Assembly: GCA_013398275.1 (NCBI GenBank)
Contig: VZSE01015197.1
Location: 720,404-784,403 of the forward strand
Length of the DNA: 64,000 nt
Reading direction: 5' to 3'
Origin: Promerops cafer
Lineage: Eukaryota > Chordata > Aves > Passeriformes > Nectariniidae
Shown here: positions 12,040 through 24,300 of the stretch, piece after piece
How the letters are laid out: each line of letters opens with the position of its first letter
Numbering within the stretch: the stretch's first letter is position 1
The notes under the pieces: generated by a model
What the model was told of the DNA's origin: nothing
Seen by the model: the letters and a program-made list of their open reading frames with translations, nothing else
Databases searched by the model: none
Program-made: the position numbers and the translations under genes

Positions 12040-14110
12040 AACAATGGTGGAATCATCTTTGTACAGAGTAGTCCAACACATGAACTCACTAATTCATTAT
12101 TTCCCTAATTCACAAGTTCTCTTATTAAAAAGTTCTCTAAATCATATTTTTTCTATGAACAAACTAGTTACCAAGCTGTCAATGCCAGTGCTCATTCTTT
12201 CTCCTCTATTGAGGAGTGAACTCCCCCCATTCCACACTGAAAATCACAAGGGCCTCATCAGTCAGCCTGCTGTTGGATCTGCTCCAAAAACACTGGGGGT
12301 AAGCTTTGGCATTTCCACTTTCCTGCTCAGAGGTTGGTCTGTAGTGCTTCCATGAGTTAGTGTAACCTGAAGAAACTTCCAGGTAGTTGCTTTTTGAAGA
12401 TGCAGAAGTTGTTGGCTGCAGATAATATTAGCCCTTATCTCTTCCTGTCCACTGAGTTCTATGTACAGGCTGCTCTCCCAATGACCACTCACTTGGGCAC
12501 TGCTCTCAGCATATGTCAGACTTTCGGATCAGCTGTATGTTCATTATTGTCATATTTTTACTTTTCTTTCCTTTAAGAGTTTTCCAAGTCATTCTGGTTA
12601 TCCTAGCTTCAGTGTCTTGCAATATCAATAAATTTATTTGGTAGGATTTTAGTATCAATTTAATTCAGTTCATATACCTATTTCACCCAACAGATTTTGA
12701 ATAATATCTCTTTAACCTCCATGTCCTTTTGGCCAATGACGTTGTAGCCACCATCATAGAGATGGCCACTGTAATCAGTAAGGGTTTCATTCCATGCAGG
12801 AGTGTATACACTGGTTATGTTCAATGTATGTTCATTGTAATTAATTTTGGAGCCATAATCATAGGCTCTTGTATGTAATGCAACTGCATTAAGTGAAGGG
12901 CAGTTTTAGTAAGAAGTAGGCTGGATTGTTTTTTAAGATACACAGCCATGAGCAATGGTAGCTTTATTTTGTCCATTTACATTGATTTGCACAGTGACTG
13001 TTAGGAGTATTTATGAAATAATTGCTGTGTATTTCCTCATTGTGTACATATGCTGTAGGTATTCTGGGCCACTAGTATGTGATTAGTTTCCTTACATGCC
13101 TGTAGCACTTTCACTCTATTGTTGTCACAGCCATGTACAGCTTCATGTCCAGTGTTAACTACATGTAGTCTATTTCAGGTTAACTTTAGATCTTAGTGGT
13201 AATGTAACATTATCACCCACTCTCAATACGGTCCTTGTGATGGTGCAGATGGTATTCCTTCTGCAACTAGTTTAAAGGTTGGTTATCATGAATCTGCAAT
13301 ACTTGAGTTGTTCCAAAATGCAGGATCTGTTATAGATAAGTTCCGGGTATATGTTCCAATTATCAGTGTTGCCGTAGTGATGCAGGAGGGTCACACTTTC
13401 TGCAAAAGAAGACACTAAGGTCTTGGACATAATCCAAACTTCAGTTGTTTTTAACTTGTTCCCTTTTTCATTGTAAAAGGAGAGGCACACAGATAACTCC
13501 TGAGTTGTAGGTTTAACTGCAACCTCATTATGTGGACTTTTATTTTTGTTTGAACAGGATTTTGGGCAGCTGCTGATATGAATTCCTTATCTGCAGTTCT
13601 TCTTGTAGGAGTTTGTCACTTTTGTCGCCAACTTACAAGTTCTCACAGATATGATTCCTACACAGTATTAATAGATCCATTCTTAATGTATTTGCTGGTT
13701 TAGCGGTTTATTCCATTGATCTACTCTCCCACTATTTAGAGGCTGATGCAGTAGCTGGAAAATCCTTAGTACAAGATTTGAACTAAACCAAGCTTGTCCT
13801 ACTTTATTCTTAAAATGTGATCGATGCTAAGATTATATTTCTCTGGATAAGGGAGAAGTAGCAAACCACTGGCTTAAGGCAATTGAGACCAGTGATAGCT
13901 TAGGCAGGGAATATATTCTGAACACCACTACTTCTGCTCCTGTAAGGATTTCTTTCCACCCTCCAGGTGTTTTTTTGTAGTATACATGAGAAGTTTCCCA
14001 GATTAGCTTACCTTCCATGAAGTAGGTAGATGTTGGTGATGTGCTGTACCATTGTTTTAAAAAAGTGACACAAATATACAATTTGTTTCACCAGAACTTG
14101 TGCCATTCTT
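12040..14110 (-). pseudogene. Antisense decayed coding-like block, unidentified
   Basis: On the minus strand a series of open stretches in changing frames covers about 2 kb: 13833-14081 (includes GKLIWETSHVYYKKTPGGWK), 13272-13490 (TLLHHYGNTDNWNIYPELIY, then NRSC), about 13040-13177 (VVNTGHEAVHGCDNNRVKV), 12681-12905 (75 codons; SVYTPAWNETLTDYSGHLYD) and 12262-12492. Composition is protein-like rather than AT-random, with Trp, Cys, Gly and several N-glycosylation sequons (NRS, NIT, NET). This suggests the ectodomain of a glycoprotein broken by stops and frameshifts. I do not recognise the family. Options are an old retro-pseudogene, a decayed unitary pseudogene, or an endogenous viral gene remnant. 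No poly(A)-derived tail or target duplication could be tied to it. Confidence 0.4.
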
Positions 14111-16441
14111 CTTTTTTGACATCCTCTCTTTTTGCCTGTTGAAGTAAATCCTACATCCCTGTGTGTCTAAGCCACTCCTGTAACCAGGTAATTCTTATCC
14201 CTCAGAGTTTTGTGCTATATTTTTTCTAACCAAATTATCAGCCTCCTGACGGTGTGTTGCCAGGATTTTTAGGGTTTTGGTAACTAGATACAATTTTTTA
14301 TAGATATGTTTTTAAACTGAGCTATATCATAAATCACTTTCCAGTGTGATTTTTCTCACCATACATTTCAATCATTTACTTGGCAATATTTTTTCATCTT
14401 GCCACTGGGTGGGACCCTTGAGGGTTATTCATTTAAACCAACTTTACAGCAGAAATAGACACACAAAATTTGATCTCCTCTTCTTGAGTTGACAGCTTGC
14501 TAGTTAGCAGCCCTTAGGAAACAGCCAAGTTTTCAGGGAGTGAGTTAAATCACTTCCTATGTTTTACCATAATAACCACATCACCCCTGCCCATTTTTTT
14601 AAAGCCATCTCTCTTTGTCAGGCTTTGTTTGGTGGGTGAACTGCAGCAATACCATAGAAAGTTCTGACTTTCCAGTAGCACTTACAAAAGAACATGTTCA
14701 GTTCTAGGATTCATTTTCTCCTATTAAAATCATAGATTGGAGAAAAGAAAATTAACTGGTTTAATCTAAAGCAGACATTTTCTCTAAAGACAGAATACCT
14801 TAAAAAAAATTTGGCTGAGCTCTTAATAATTAAGAGACATGTAACTAAGGATTAAATCATGCAGTTAGTGAAAGGATGTTGAAATTCTATCCTCAAGCAC
14901 TGCCCTAGCTACTGAACTGACTGAAAAAGCTGAGTTAAGTGAGCAGGTATTAACGTGAGGAAAGTGCAATAATTCTTTTCTCTTCTGGTGATTTTGTTAA
15001 TGGTGCCACCAAGGGTGAATATACTGCTTTTGCCTAAAACAATAGGTGGCAAAAATAAATCAAGAGCTCTTCTCTTTCTTACTGATGTTCAGGATCGTTA
15101 GGTAAATAGGAAAAGTTTCAATATAATTAAATATGGTTGAGACCTATGTTCCTTGTCATGTTTATCAGATGTCTGTCTTTTTTCCTCTGAGAACTATCAT
15201 CACTCTGTTCTCACTCTATCATCACGCTTCACTCACATGATACAGTGAATGTTGCTTCATATATTTTGTTTGTACTTATTTTAAATTATTCCGTTCAGAA
15301 AAACAACTTTAAAAGGGATGTTGTGTTCCTTCTTATCACTCAGCTGTTAAAAGTGGAACAATCAGAAGCCTTCACTGATCAGAAAACCCCTATTTTCATC
15401 CAATTCTCTAAGTTTATTTTATCTTTCCATCCAATTATCTTTTATTAAGTTATTATGTACACTGAGCTCCATATGCTGTGCTAGCTAGTCTGTAGCTGCA
15501 AACTCAAGTAGTGACTTTAAAACTAGCTCCACTTGTTGATTTTAGACTTGTGATATTTCTGATGTTAAGAGATCTGTGTCTAACATCATTAACACGGACC
15601 TTTCTTCTTTGAATTACCTTTAACATAGAAGTTTAAAATTATTCTTGTTCCCTCTGGAACATATATAATATATAGCTATTTTATAGATGAGAGTTTTCAG
15701 AGTTCAATGTAGACATATGATGTTTTCTATGAGGTGGTCATATACCAGAGAAAAGAATTATTATTTTTTTAAATACCATTAGAACTATAGAGATGATTAA
15801 AGATTCAGTATCAATGGATTCAATACTACAAGTCTCCAGTTGGACTGTTGGACTTGTTTTTATTATAATTTCATCATTGCAGTATTTTTGAGAACATGAA
15901 AGAGTAGATTGATATGAACTATAAATATGACAAAATAAGTCCATCCTAATCATCCCTCTGTTACCGTGAGATTGTTGACAGTTTCAGAACTTTTACAGTA
16001 ATTAACACATTTTTCTAATTTTTAAATCTTTGCTTCCTTTCAAATGAATATTTTAGTCCACTTCTTTAAAAATAGATACAAGCACAAATCTTCATAATTC
16101 ATACTTTTAATAAAATTCCTGTTACCTATTTCACTTATCCAGCAAATATTTGTTATTTTTTGTTTTTATCCAGAGTCAGCCAGACACTGAAATGGTTTGT
16201 GTTGAGATGTGTTGAGATATGATCTTTTGTTAAAAAAATGATATTTTATTCTATCTCTTGCAATTTTAAAGGGAGTATCTAAAAATCCTGTTTTGATTAG
16301 ATTTTCTGAAAAGGAGATAGGGAAGCCAATACAAATAGAAACACCTCATTTTCTTTACCACCTTGGAGTGAGACAGCACTTCTATTTTCTGGAGGAGGAA
16401 TGACTTCTTTTAATTCTTAATTTTTTTTTTTTTAATTTTAG
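14110..16441. other. Non-coding upstream DNA
   Basis: AT-rich sequence between the antisense coding-like block and the candidate exon. The first several hundred bases may still belong to that antisense block, but I see no extended open frame. Nothing else is recognised. Confidence 0.55.
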
Positions 16442-16576
16442 GTAGAGAGTTGGGATCATCTATCCATGCTGAAAACTGCAGACAAAGTTCAGCCAATAAA
16501 AGTTCAGTTCAATAAAATGATTAGAAGCCTAAGAGAGCACCACTTACTGTACAAGCCTACTTCAATTGTTACAGCT
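16442..16576 (+). other. Candidate unassigned exon (135 bp, fully open, strong splice sites)
   Basis: The segment is preceded by a long T-rich tract ending TTTTAG (AG at 16440-16441) and followed by a near-consensus donor GCT|GTAAGT at 16577. Read in phase 0 it is open for all 45 codons, starting VESWDHLSMLKTADK and ending HHLLYKPTSIVTA. It lies 2.1 kb upstream of CCDC102B exon 1. If spliced to 18695 it would meet an immediate in-frame TGA (GAG TGA), so for CCDC102B it could only be a 5'UTR exon. I do not recognise the peptide. Alternatives are an exon of another transcript, an exonised repeat, or coincidence (45 open codons in AT-rich DNA is unusual but not impossible). Confidence 0.35.
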
Positions 16577-18694
16577 GTAAGTTTGATCTGACTGGCAGTG
16601 TCCCAGCCTCAAGAACACTTGAGTAATCACAGTGGAGGGGAGCAAGAATTCATGACCAGTGTTTCCCTTTAGTATCCTGTGATCTGTGATCTTAACATTT
16701 CTCCAGCTTTGGAAATATTACTGAATGTCAAATGACAAAGTCACCTCAAACCTGTAATGAAACATCAGCAACAGGCTATTCTGATTCATGAATAACTTTC
16801 AGGTCTTTCAAATTTTCAGTCAAAGAAAAATATTAACATAAAAAAAAATTACAATAAATATTCTTATTCCTCCATCTCTTAAGATTTGTAAACTGCATTC
16901 CCCAAGTTCTCCCTTCTTTTAATGAATATGCAAAGAAGCTAGCAAAATCCACTGGAAAAAAATACTAATTATAAAAGTCTAATAAACATTTCTGTAGATA
17001 CCTACTAGTTTGGGGCAGGCACAAAAAAATGTAAGAAAAAGTTATTGTACTTTTTAAAAATCCAAAAGTTTCAACTATTTCATTATGTATTTATTACATT
17101 ATGTAATATATTTTTAATATATTATAATGTATCTAAAATTTACTGTGATTTTGTTTGTTTTTTTTTTTAATTAAAGCTTTAGGAAACAAAGGAATTACCA
17201 CAACCCAGAAGTTAAATTATCAACTGACTGGAAGAGTTTAATATTTAGTTACTTTGGCTCTACTGGGCCTCATACAAGTTAGTGGGTGGCAATATCTTTG
17301 TATTTTGGATAAGGCTTATTCAAATTAAATTGCTGGAAGTATGCCAAGAAACAAGAAAGGCTCAACCTTGATGAAGGTTTGGCAGCAGCTCTGCTACATC
17401 TGTGTAGTGTTGTTGTGGGGCTCGATGGTACTACACCAGACAGTGATAATGAGGGGAACTGGGAGTCCTTTTCCTCCTCTCATTTCTGTACTCCACTACA
17501 ACAGCTCTCCATAAGCTTCGAACAAATGGCAAATAAATGTCCTAAAAATCATGGAAAAGTTGAAAACAGCTGGAAAACTGGAACAAAACCTGCAAAAACT
17601 TCTATTCAGTTGAAATGAGACATAACTGAATCATACTTCCAAAACTATCTACTCTTCAGAGTTTTGTTAGCAGCATTGGCCTTCTACATTTCAAATGCAG
17701 GTGTTAGCACTAATTGCTGTAATATATAAACATGTTTTTTTACAAATGGGTAGCAATTTCTTTTTATTTCAAACAACTTAGTCTTCTATTGAAGTAACAA
17801 GATTTTAAGCTTGTTTATTTGTCTGAATTTTGTTTGGTTGGTTGCTCTGGGTTTTTTTACCATAATCAAGATGAAAAAAAAACAAGGAGATATAAGTGGC
17901 TAGTCTCTACAGACTGTCCACATCAGCATTTTCTCAGCACTGGGGTAGGGAAGCAATTTCTGAGAAACTGTTTTTCTTCTGGGCCAAATAAGTAATAAAT
18001 AATCAAAAAATAAACAATGAAAAAGAATACAAGATTTACTAGCTGAGTCATACCACTACGAGGTAGGCTTTACAGTACAGTAAGATAGTGCTACGCTCTC
18101 AAGAATAATATAAGAATATACTACCTAGAAATCTTCTGGAATGCAGACAGCAAAATTAAGCCCCCTACAAAAGATGCTTGATTTTTCTCCTGAAAAAAAA
18201 GGAAATGCAAGGGCCACAGGGGTTTTGATAATTTTTTTTTTTCTTAGATATGCAAATTATAAGGCAAGTTCTGCCTAGTATGCAATTCCACAGTTTGGGA
18301 AAGAAGGCATGTAAGTTGTGATTTTAGTCCTAGACAAATATCTTCCTCTTACTAGATGTTTAAAATATATATTGAGTCAATTCAATCTTGAAGGAAGAAA
18401 GCTTGTGTCTGCTTTCTTTAGACTAAAACACTTTTGAGAGCACTATGATTATTTAATGACTCTTCCTTTGCAAGCAAATCCTAGCCAAGTAATAAGTATG
18501 TCTGTTTATGCTGTACTCAAAAAGTATTAAATAAAAGATATTTGAATAGCTATTTCTTGTTGATAAATCAAATTTCTAAAACGTGAGCAGCATCATTAAC
18601 TCACTATTACAGCAGTAAAAACACCAACTGTTGAAGGTTATTCATATGATATAATTAATTAAAAGTTAATTATTTCCTGTCTTTGTCATTTTAG
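16577..18694 (+). other. Sequence between candidate exon and CCDC102B exon 1
   Basis: Probably 5' intron of CCDC102B, because exon 1 begins with a splice acceptor. A 79-codon open frame at 17379-17618 begins MAAALLHLCSVVVG but has no convincing splice context or family match. Otherwise the DNA is AT-rich and without a recognised repeat. Confidence 0.55.
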
Positions 18695-19315
18695 GAGTGA
18701 AATTAGATGATGAATCAAAACATGAATTTAGACTCCATTCAGAAACAAATGGAAGATATAGATGTTTTTGGGACGCAACCAATACAACCTGGTAAATTAG
18801 ATAGATGTTGGCAACCAGGTGATCATCTGTGTCATTCAAATCTTCCATCTCAAAGTTTCTACCCAAATTCACCTCATTATGCACATATGCACACAAGTTA
18901 CAGCAGTGATTGGGAAATTTTTGAAGCAGTAAAAATTCAGGAACTGGAGGAAGTCAAGGCCAGAGCTGCCCAAATGGAGAAGACCATGCGCTGGTGGTCA
19001 GATTGCACCGCTAATTGGAGGGAGAAATGGAGCAAAGTTAGAGGAGAAAGAAATAAAGCACAAGAGGAAGCAAGACAACTGAGAATCAAATTAGACAGTG
19101 TCATAAAAGAGCTAAGTGTGCTTAAAAAAATAAATCAGGATTTAGTAAGTGAGAAGGAAAACTTAGAAAATGGAACTGCTCAGAAAATGGAATGCCGTTG
19201 CTCAGAAATACCTTATATTAAAAAAGACCAAAGCCTGTTAATGTTTCTGGAACCAGAACCTCCGAAAGACCTAACCAAAATCATCAAAATTCCTGGGGCA
19301 GAAGACACAAAGAAG
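18695..19315 (+). CDS. CCDC102B: CCDC102B coding exon 1 (N-terminal region, start codon)
   Basis: First recognised coding exon of coiled-coil domain containing 102B. The mammalian protein is a centrosome-linker component involved in centrosome cohesion (family knowledge). The acceptor is a T-rich tract ending in AG at 18693-18694 and the donor is AAG|GTAAAG at 19315/19316, phase 0. Twelve bases of 5'UTR precede ATG at 18707. Three in-frame ATGs occur (18707, 18710, 18722). The third begins MNLDSI, which matches the start of the human protein as I recall it, so 18722 is the likelier start; from 18707 the exon gives 203 codons. The family hallmark is seen at about residues 78-110: ELEEVKARAAQMEKTMRWWS, then DCTANWREKWSKVR. 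After it comes a charged coiled coil (NKAQEEARQLRIKLDSVIKE, LSVLKK). The stretch between residue 6 and the hallmark is poorly conserved, as expected for this family. The acceptor directly before the start region implies at least one upstream non-coding exon. Confidence 0.93.
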
Positions 19316-21131
19316 GTAAAGAATGGGAAATATTTTTTATGGTTCATGAAGAAGTGACAAAGTATGGATGTGTATGTAGAAATGGGATTTTTCAAGAGTT
19401 TTTGACCAAAATGCTGCCTGATCCATTCACTAGCAAAACCCTTCAGCCCCGCAAGCCCCCATCTAAATATTTCTAATACATAAAAGTACAGAAAACAGTT
19501 CATACCCTTGCACTATGATTAGACATTTAAGGAACAGAGACAGATTGTTATATCCAATAATTTACAATATTGTTTTGATTCTCTCTCATGTTTTACGGTA
19601 ACAGGTTACCTCTCTTATCTGAATTAATCATATCTTGTATAGTTACATTCTTTCTTCCCTCCAAAAAAGCATATTAGATTCTTGGCTTCTAAAATAAAAT
19701 CATTTAATTCTCCCTGAAATTCAAAAGCGTGGGAAGAGATAAGGCAATTCTTTTGCAAATTTGCAAGAATTTTTGTTTGATAAGGAGAGCAATTAAATCG
19801 TTCTATAGAATTAAAAAAATGAGTATCAGCATTTTTTAAACAGCTCCTAGCTCTATACAAAAGATCCAGTTATATTCATCAAAAAATTGAAGTATTTGTT
19901 CATGTTTAACTACCTATAATTCTGTGCCTTGGAATGCACTGTATAGTCTTCATAGACAGCACCAGGTAAAAACTTTATTTGTTTTCTGATAGATGGCAGT
20001 CATTGTAGATACAGGTAATTTTTTTCACACATTGCAGGAGAATGTTTTTCCCTGCATTGTTGAAAGTAGGAAAATTTTTACTTCAATTCAAGGGAAATTG
20101 CCAAGATCTTTGATCTGAATGTATTCTGTTTGGAAATTTTACTTTCTAATGCATAATAACAATATTATATTCCCATGAAATCTGAAAAAAAAAAAAAAAA
20201 GTAATGTTAGTAGCAAGAATAAATTTTGCCAAAAAAAGCATGCCTTTCGTATTTTCAGGCAGACAAATGTGCCATTAGAAGGAAATACCACAAAATATAC
20301 TTTACCAATTTTTCCTTAGTATAAAATATTTTCTATTTGAAAACTGAAACTTTATATGTGAATAGGATGTATTCTTACCTTTTCAGTGGTTTCTAGTATT
20401 TTCTGATGTAAATTTTGTGCATTCTTCTAAAAATTCAAAAGAACAGAGTGATGTGAAAGAGGATTGTCAGTAAATTGCTAAAGTGAGATTAGCTTTTAAA
20501 CAAAATTCCTCAGATATGGTAAAGCAAATACATTGCTAAGGGAAACTTGTTTATAAGAGATGTTCAGTCTTCCTCAAAAATATGCATTTTATTTTTAATT
20601 TTTTTTCCTGTTTTGATACTATTTTTTCTTATGTTTTGTATGCATAACCTGTATCTTCAAAAATAGATATCTGTATACTTTGTTCCTTATAAAAGACTCA
20701 TATAAGCCTGCTTCAACACACTTTACATAAAAAGTTTAAGAGTTCATAACGTAGTGTTTCTCAATACATTCTTTGTATGGATAAATTGCTTTGCTCATTT
20801 TATTAGTTCCAGGATTCTGTCTTTACCAGAGTTATAGCCAACAAAAGAGAAATTGAATATATTTCCTTAGTAAAGACACATTAGAAATATTTTGGATATG
20901 AAGCTTGTCATAGCAGAAGCTGTGAGATATCACAAAATATTATTCAAAAATACTGACATTTTTACACCTTCTACCCATATACAATCCAACTGTCTAAGAT
21001 GTTACCTATTTTCTTTTTTTCTCCTATGTTCCTTAAATGTCTAGAAGAGCCTTGGTAGGCCCTGTTGGAACTGTGTTAGGCTTTTTCCTTAATTTATATT
21101 TTTCTCAGGTGTCATATTTTTGTTTTCTCAG
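19316..21131 (+). other. CCDC102B: CCDC102B intron 1
   Basis: GT-AG intron of 1.8 kb between the first two coding exons. It is AT-rich with an A16 run at 20185-20200. I see no recognisable repeat or gene in it; short open frames on the minus strand (19213-19503 and 19624-19860) have no family resemblance and partly mirror exon 1. Confidence 0.88.
20185..20200 (+). repeat. A16 homopolymer in intron 1
   Basis: Sixteen consecutive A within CCDC102B intron 1, not attached to a recognised retroelement. Confidence 0.93.
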
Positions 21132-21343
21132 GATGTAAACAAAGACCAAAGCATTGACAATAAAAAATTTGTCACTGCAAAGCCTCCCAATTTCTTCTCC
21201 AACGGATTTCCCAGCATCTATTTGGAGGAACCTAAAATAAGCTTGGGCACTACAGCTAAGACAACAGAGAATGATTTAATACAAGTATCAGTCTTAAATT
21301 TGCATTTGGCTGAGATGAGGAAAATCTTACAGAAGGAAAGAGA
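21132..21343 (+). CDS. CCDC102B: CCDC102B coding exon 2 (linker and start of second coil)
   Basis: Second coding exon, 212 nt. It enters in phase 0 after TTGTTTTCTCAG and leaves with two bases of a codon before GTAAGTG. The first codons read DVNKDQSIDNKKF, a low-complexity polar linker. The last third returns to coiled coil, LNLHLAEMRKILQKERE, which aligns with the LQVHLDEFQKILWKERE segment I recall from human CCDC102B. An earlier AG at 21107-21108 could compete as acceptor but would add 23 nt and break the frame. The preceding intron is 1.8 kb. The frame is fully open and the codon split across the next junction restores glutamate, which supports both boundaries. Confidence 0.9.
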
Positions 21344-22155
21344 GTAAGTGCAAAATGCATCCTACCTGTGGAATTCTCATAGAGGGGTTGAAGACAGTTT
21401 CTAAAATAGACATGGTGATGTTTGCATTTGTAGCTATATGTTCTAAGCTTCATTCATTGCTATTCGCAAGGCTTTGATAAGAATTTAGAGAAACAATTCA
21501 GCATTGTGTGTTTAGTGTTTTCTTTGGCTTGTCTGTCATTTAAATAAGAGTTTTTCCATACAAATATGTACTTATTAGCAATTTAGTATCAATGCAGTGA
21601 TATGTAATGTATGTTATACCCAGTTATTGGAGTGCTTTGTGCACAATAACAAAGTTTCATATACTCTACCAGCAGACTTTGAAAGAGCCCAATTGCAGAA
21701 TGACAAAGGCTGTTTTTGAATTCAAAATACATGAATCAGCTGCAAAAATGCTGTTAATCTTAACCTCTTCACTTGTAGAAAAGTCTGAGTTAAAAGCCAG
21801 TAAGAAAGAGAGAGTAACGGACTTATTGTACACTTATATAGCATATCAAATTTGTCTCACATAAATACTAAATATACATTTTGGTGGCCTAAAAGAAGTT
21901 TTATGTTGATAAATGGCCAATATTGAGAAGGATTGAATCTCACCAGAAAGGCTTTTCAAGGAAACATGAAGCATGTGGTGTATGATGATGTAGTAGCAGA
22001 CTTCAGGCTGTAATTACAGGTGACAGTAATTTCAAAATCAGTTGAAGTTAATTGAAAAATTAAAAGGCAAAAAATTCCCTGTATATTGCAAATATATTCA
22101 AGACTTTAAGTTCAGACAGTCTGTAATGGTAAACTGTGTTGAAGAATTTCCTTCC

Positions 22156-22196
22156 TGTCAGTTTATTTCACATTTCCTGCTTGTCAGTTTATTTCA
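22156..22196. repeat. Direct duplication, period 26 bp
   Basis: TGTCAGTTTATTTCA at 22156-22170 and again at 22182-22196, with similar TTTCCTGC/TTCCTTCC sequence before each copy. Confidence 0.85.
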
Positions 22197-24077
22197 TAAT
22201 TGTCGTGTAGATAGTACAAGTCTGAGGTAAAAAATCCTTTCAATTCCTAACTAATATTTAATGTGTTTTGTTATATGAATTAGATAGTTATAGAAGGCAT
22301 ACAATAATTCTCTAGTTGAATCATGTAGCAGAAGATGGCCATGCTCTCTCTCTTTAAAGTATTTAGTTTGTCTGTGAAAGCAAATATGTATGTGAGTTAG
22401 GAGACTGATGCTTCACATACCCACTTTCCTGGGGCTGAAATATTTAGGGGCCTAGGTACTTCATCAGCAATCACAGTATACATACATATATAATAATTTT
22501 CCTTTACAAAATGGACAATTTTTCAACTCACTTTTAGTCACTTCTCAGGCAAAACTTTAATAGGGTTTGGTTTGTCTGTTTGTTCACATGCCTCTCTAAC
22601 CAACCTTTAGCTGTATTTCACAGAGACACATTTTTCCATTTATGCCTAGATATATACTGACTGTAGTAGAAGGCAATAAATTCAATGGCACACGGTAAGA
22701 ATTGGGGCACATCTATACCATGCAACATGTGGCAATGCCAACCTCAGGCAGCAAAATTTCTCACTGAGCAGTGATTTCCACATAACAGCAGGGATTGGTA
22801 TAATAACTCCCTCTCCAGGAGGGCAACATTTCCTGCATGCAGAGATGTTATGTAAGCAGAATATATACAACTTCTAAGTATGAAGCAACTGTATTTGGCA
22901 ATGCAGACAGTAAATACCTAGGAATAATGTTACTAGGATAAGTGTTATCATAGTCACCAGTCTCTTGAGAGAGCTGATGAATCTTTGTTGGGCAGGCTGT
23001 CACCTGCTATCTCAGAAAGGGTTGGTTTCCATCGCTTAGAAGAATTGACTGATTTTGGCATATTTCCAACTTCAGATTTCCAGTTTTCTCTCTTAGGTTT
23101 TATTCTTGCTTATGTCAGTATTTTTACTCCTGTATTCTGGAGTTGCTAGTAATGACTATCTCAACAATCTCACCCCTGTTTGCATTTTTACTCCCCTTAT
23201 CTTGTGTGGCTCTAGCTTAAGTACTTTCTCACAGCTTCTTTCTCACAACTTAGCAATTTTCTCAGTGAACTCGAGCCAAGGACTCACAGCTGTGCTGCAT
23301 CAAAAGCAAACAGATAACAGACAGCTTGAACCCCAAGGCCAAAGGTTTCTTTAGCAGTCAGTATGATCTTATATAGCAGAGGACTTTCAGCAGTTTCCTG
23401 GTTTACATGCAGCACTCTGAACTCTGCATTTTTTCTAGAGTCAAGTTAGCTTATGCAAATCCAGTGTTTGAACTCCCCCCTAAATAAGTTACCTAACAGT
23501 TACCTAACTCATAACCTTCTTGGTTTCCTAACTAATCTCTCCATAAGATGTTTTGCTTTTTCACCCTGAGAAGACTTCTGCTTGTTGCATTCTGCTTAGA
23601 GCTGTCATTGGTAATGTTGACATAGCCTTATGCACACAGATCAGGCTTTGCAAAGGACAAAAAGAAAGAAGGTCTGAAAAAACTAATAAAAGTAAAGAGA
23701 TGAAAACTTATGTTTTGACATTCAAAAAATATTAGGCTTGGGTTTGCAATATAAAATTATGCAACTTCCTCTACTAGGTACCAGTGGCTCATATCAATTA
23801 CACATTTGAGATCCATTAACATAAATAGAAATTACAAACCTTATGAGGGGCACAACATTTTGCATAATCATTTGCTTAAAATAGCTATCTTTCGTCAGCT
23901 TTTGGATTAGTGTTGTCATCTGAATGTCTTCTAGTGTTAAGATAGTAATTTGTTCTGTTTTGAACTTATTTCCTGTAAAACCAAAAGCCCACAAACTAGA
24001 CTACTGCTAGTTGATAAAACCAAAGAGGAACTGCTTAAGACTGGTTGGGTAACATAGGCAATGGATACAAAAGGCTC

Positions 24078-24300
24078 TGCCTGAACAACAAGAAATCCTT
24101 ATTTTTCTGCGAGGATCACTGAACACTGGCACCTGTTTCCCAGAAAGGGTTCCAAGTCTGCATCCTTGGAGACATTCAAAAGACATCTGGACACGGTCCT
24201 GAGCAGCCAGTTCTAGGCAACCCTGCTTAGCATGGGGTTTGCACCAAATGACCTCCTCAGGGTCCTTCTCAACCTCAACCGTTCTGTGTGATTCTGTGAT
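24078..24300 (+). mobile_element. CR1 LINE 3' end fragment (older subfamily)
   Basis: Sense CR1 3' end. It contains CTTGGAGACATTCAAAAGAC, CTGGACACGGTCCTGAGC, CAACCTCAACCGTTCTGTG and a terminal GATTCTGTGAT. It is more diverged from the common bird consensus than the copies at 52.9 and 57.8 kb. The 5' boundary is approximate. Confidence 0.85.

Larger units (their letters stand above)
4746..12040. other. Non-coding upstream DNA
   Basis: AT-rich sequence. Contents are an A-rich run (8.62 kb), an AT/TATA-rich microsatellite-like stretch (8.73-8.81 kb), a small imperfect duplication (9.84-9.91 kb) and a T20 run (11.08 kb). The 142-codon plus-strand frame at 10702-11130 ends through the T20 run (poly-Phe) and has no family resemblance, so I do not call it a gene. 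Confidence 0.65.

Noticed and set aside
17379..17618. 79-codon frame starting MAAALLHLCSVVVG upstream of CCDC102B
   Set aside because: It would be an attractive N-terminus, but no convincing donor or promoter features and no known family; not conserved with human CCDC102B.
22900..23540. Possible old antisense LTR (AAGGCCAAAGGTTTCTTTA style)
   Set aside because: Suggestive but too short and diverged to assign; no terminal repeats or duplication seen.
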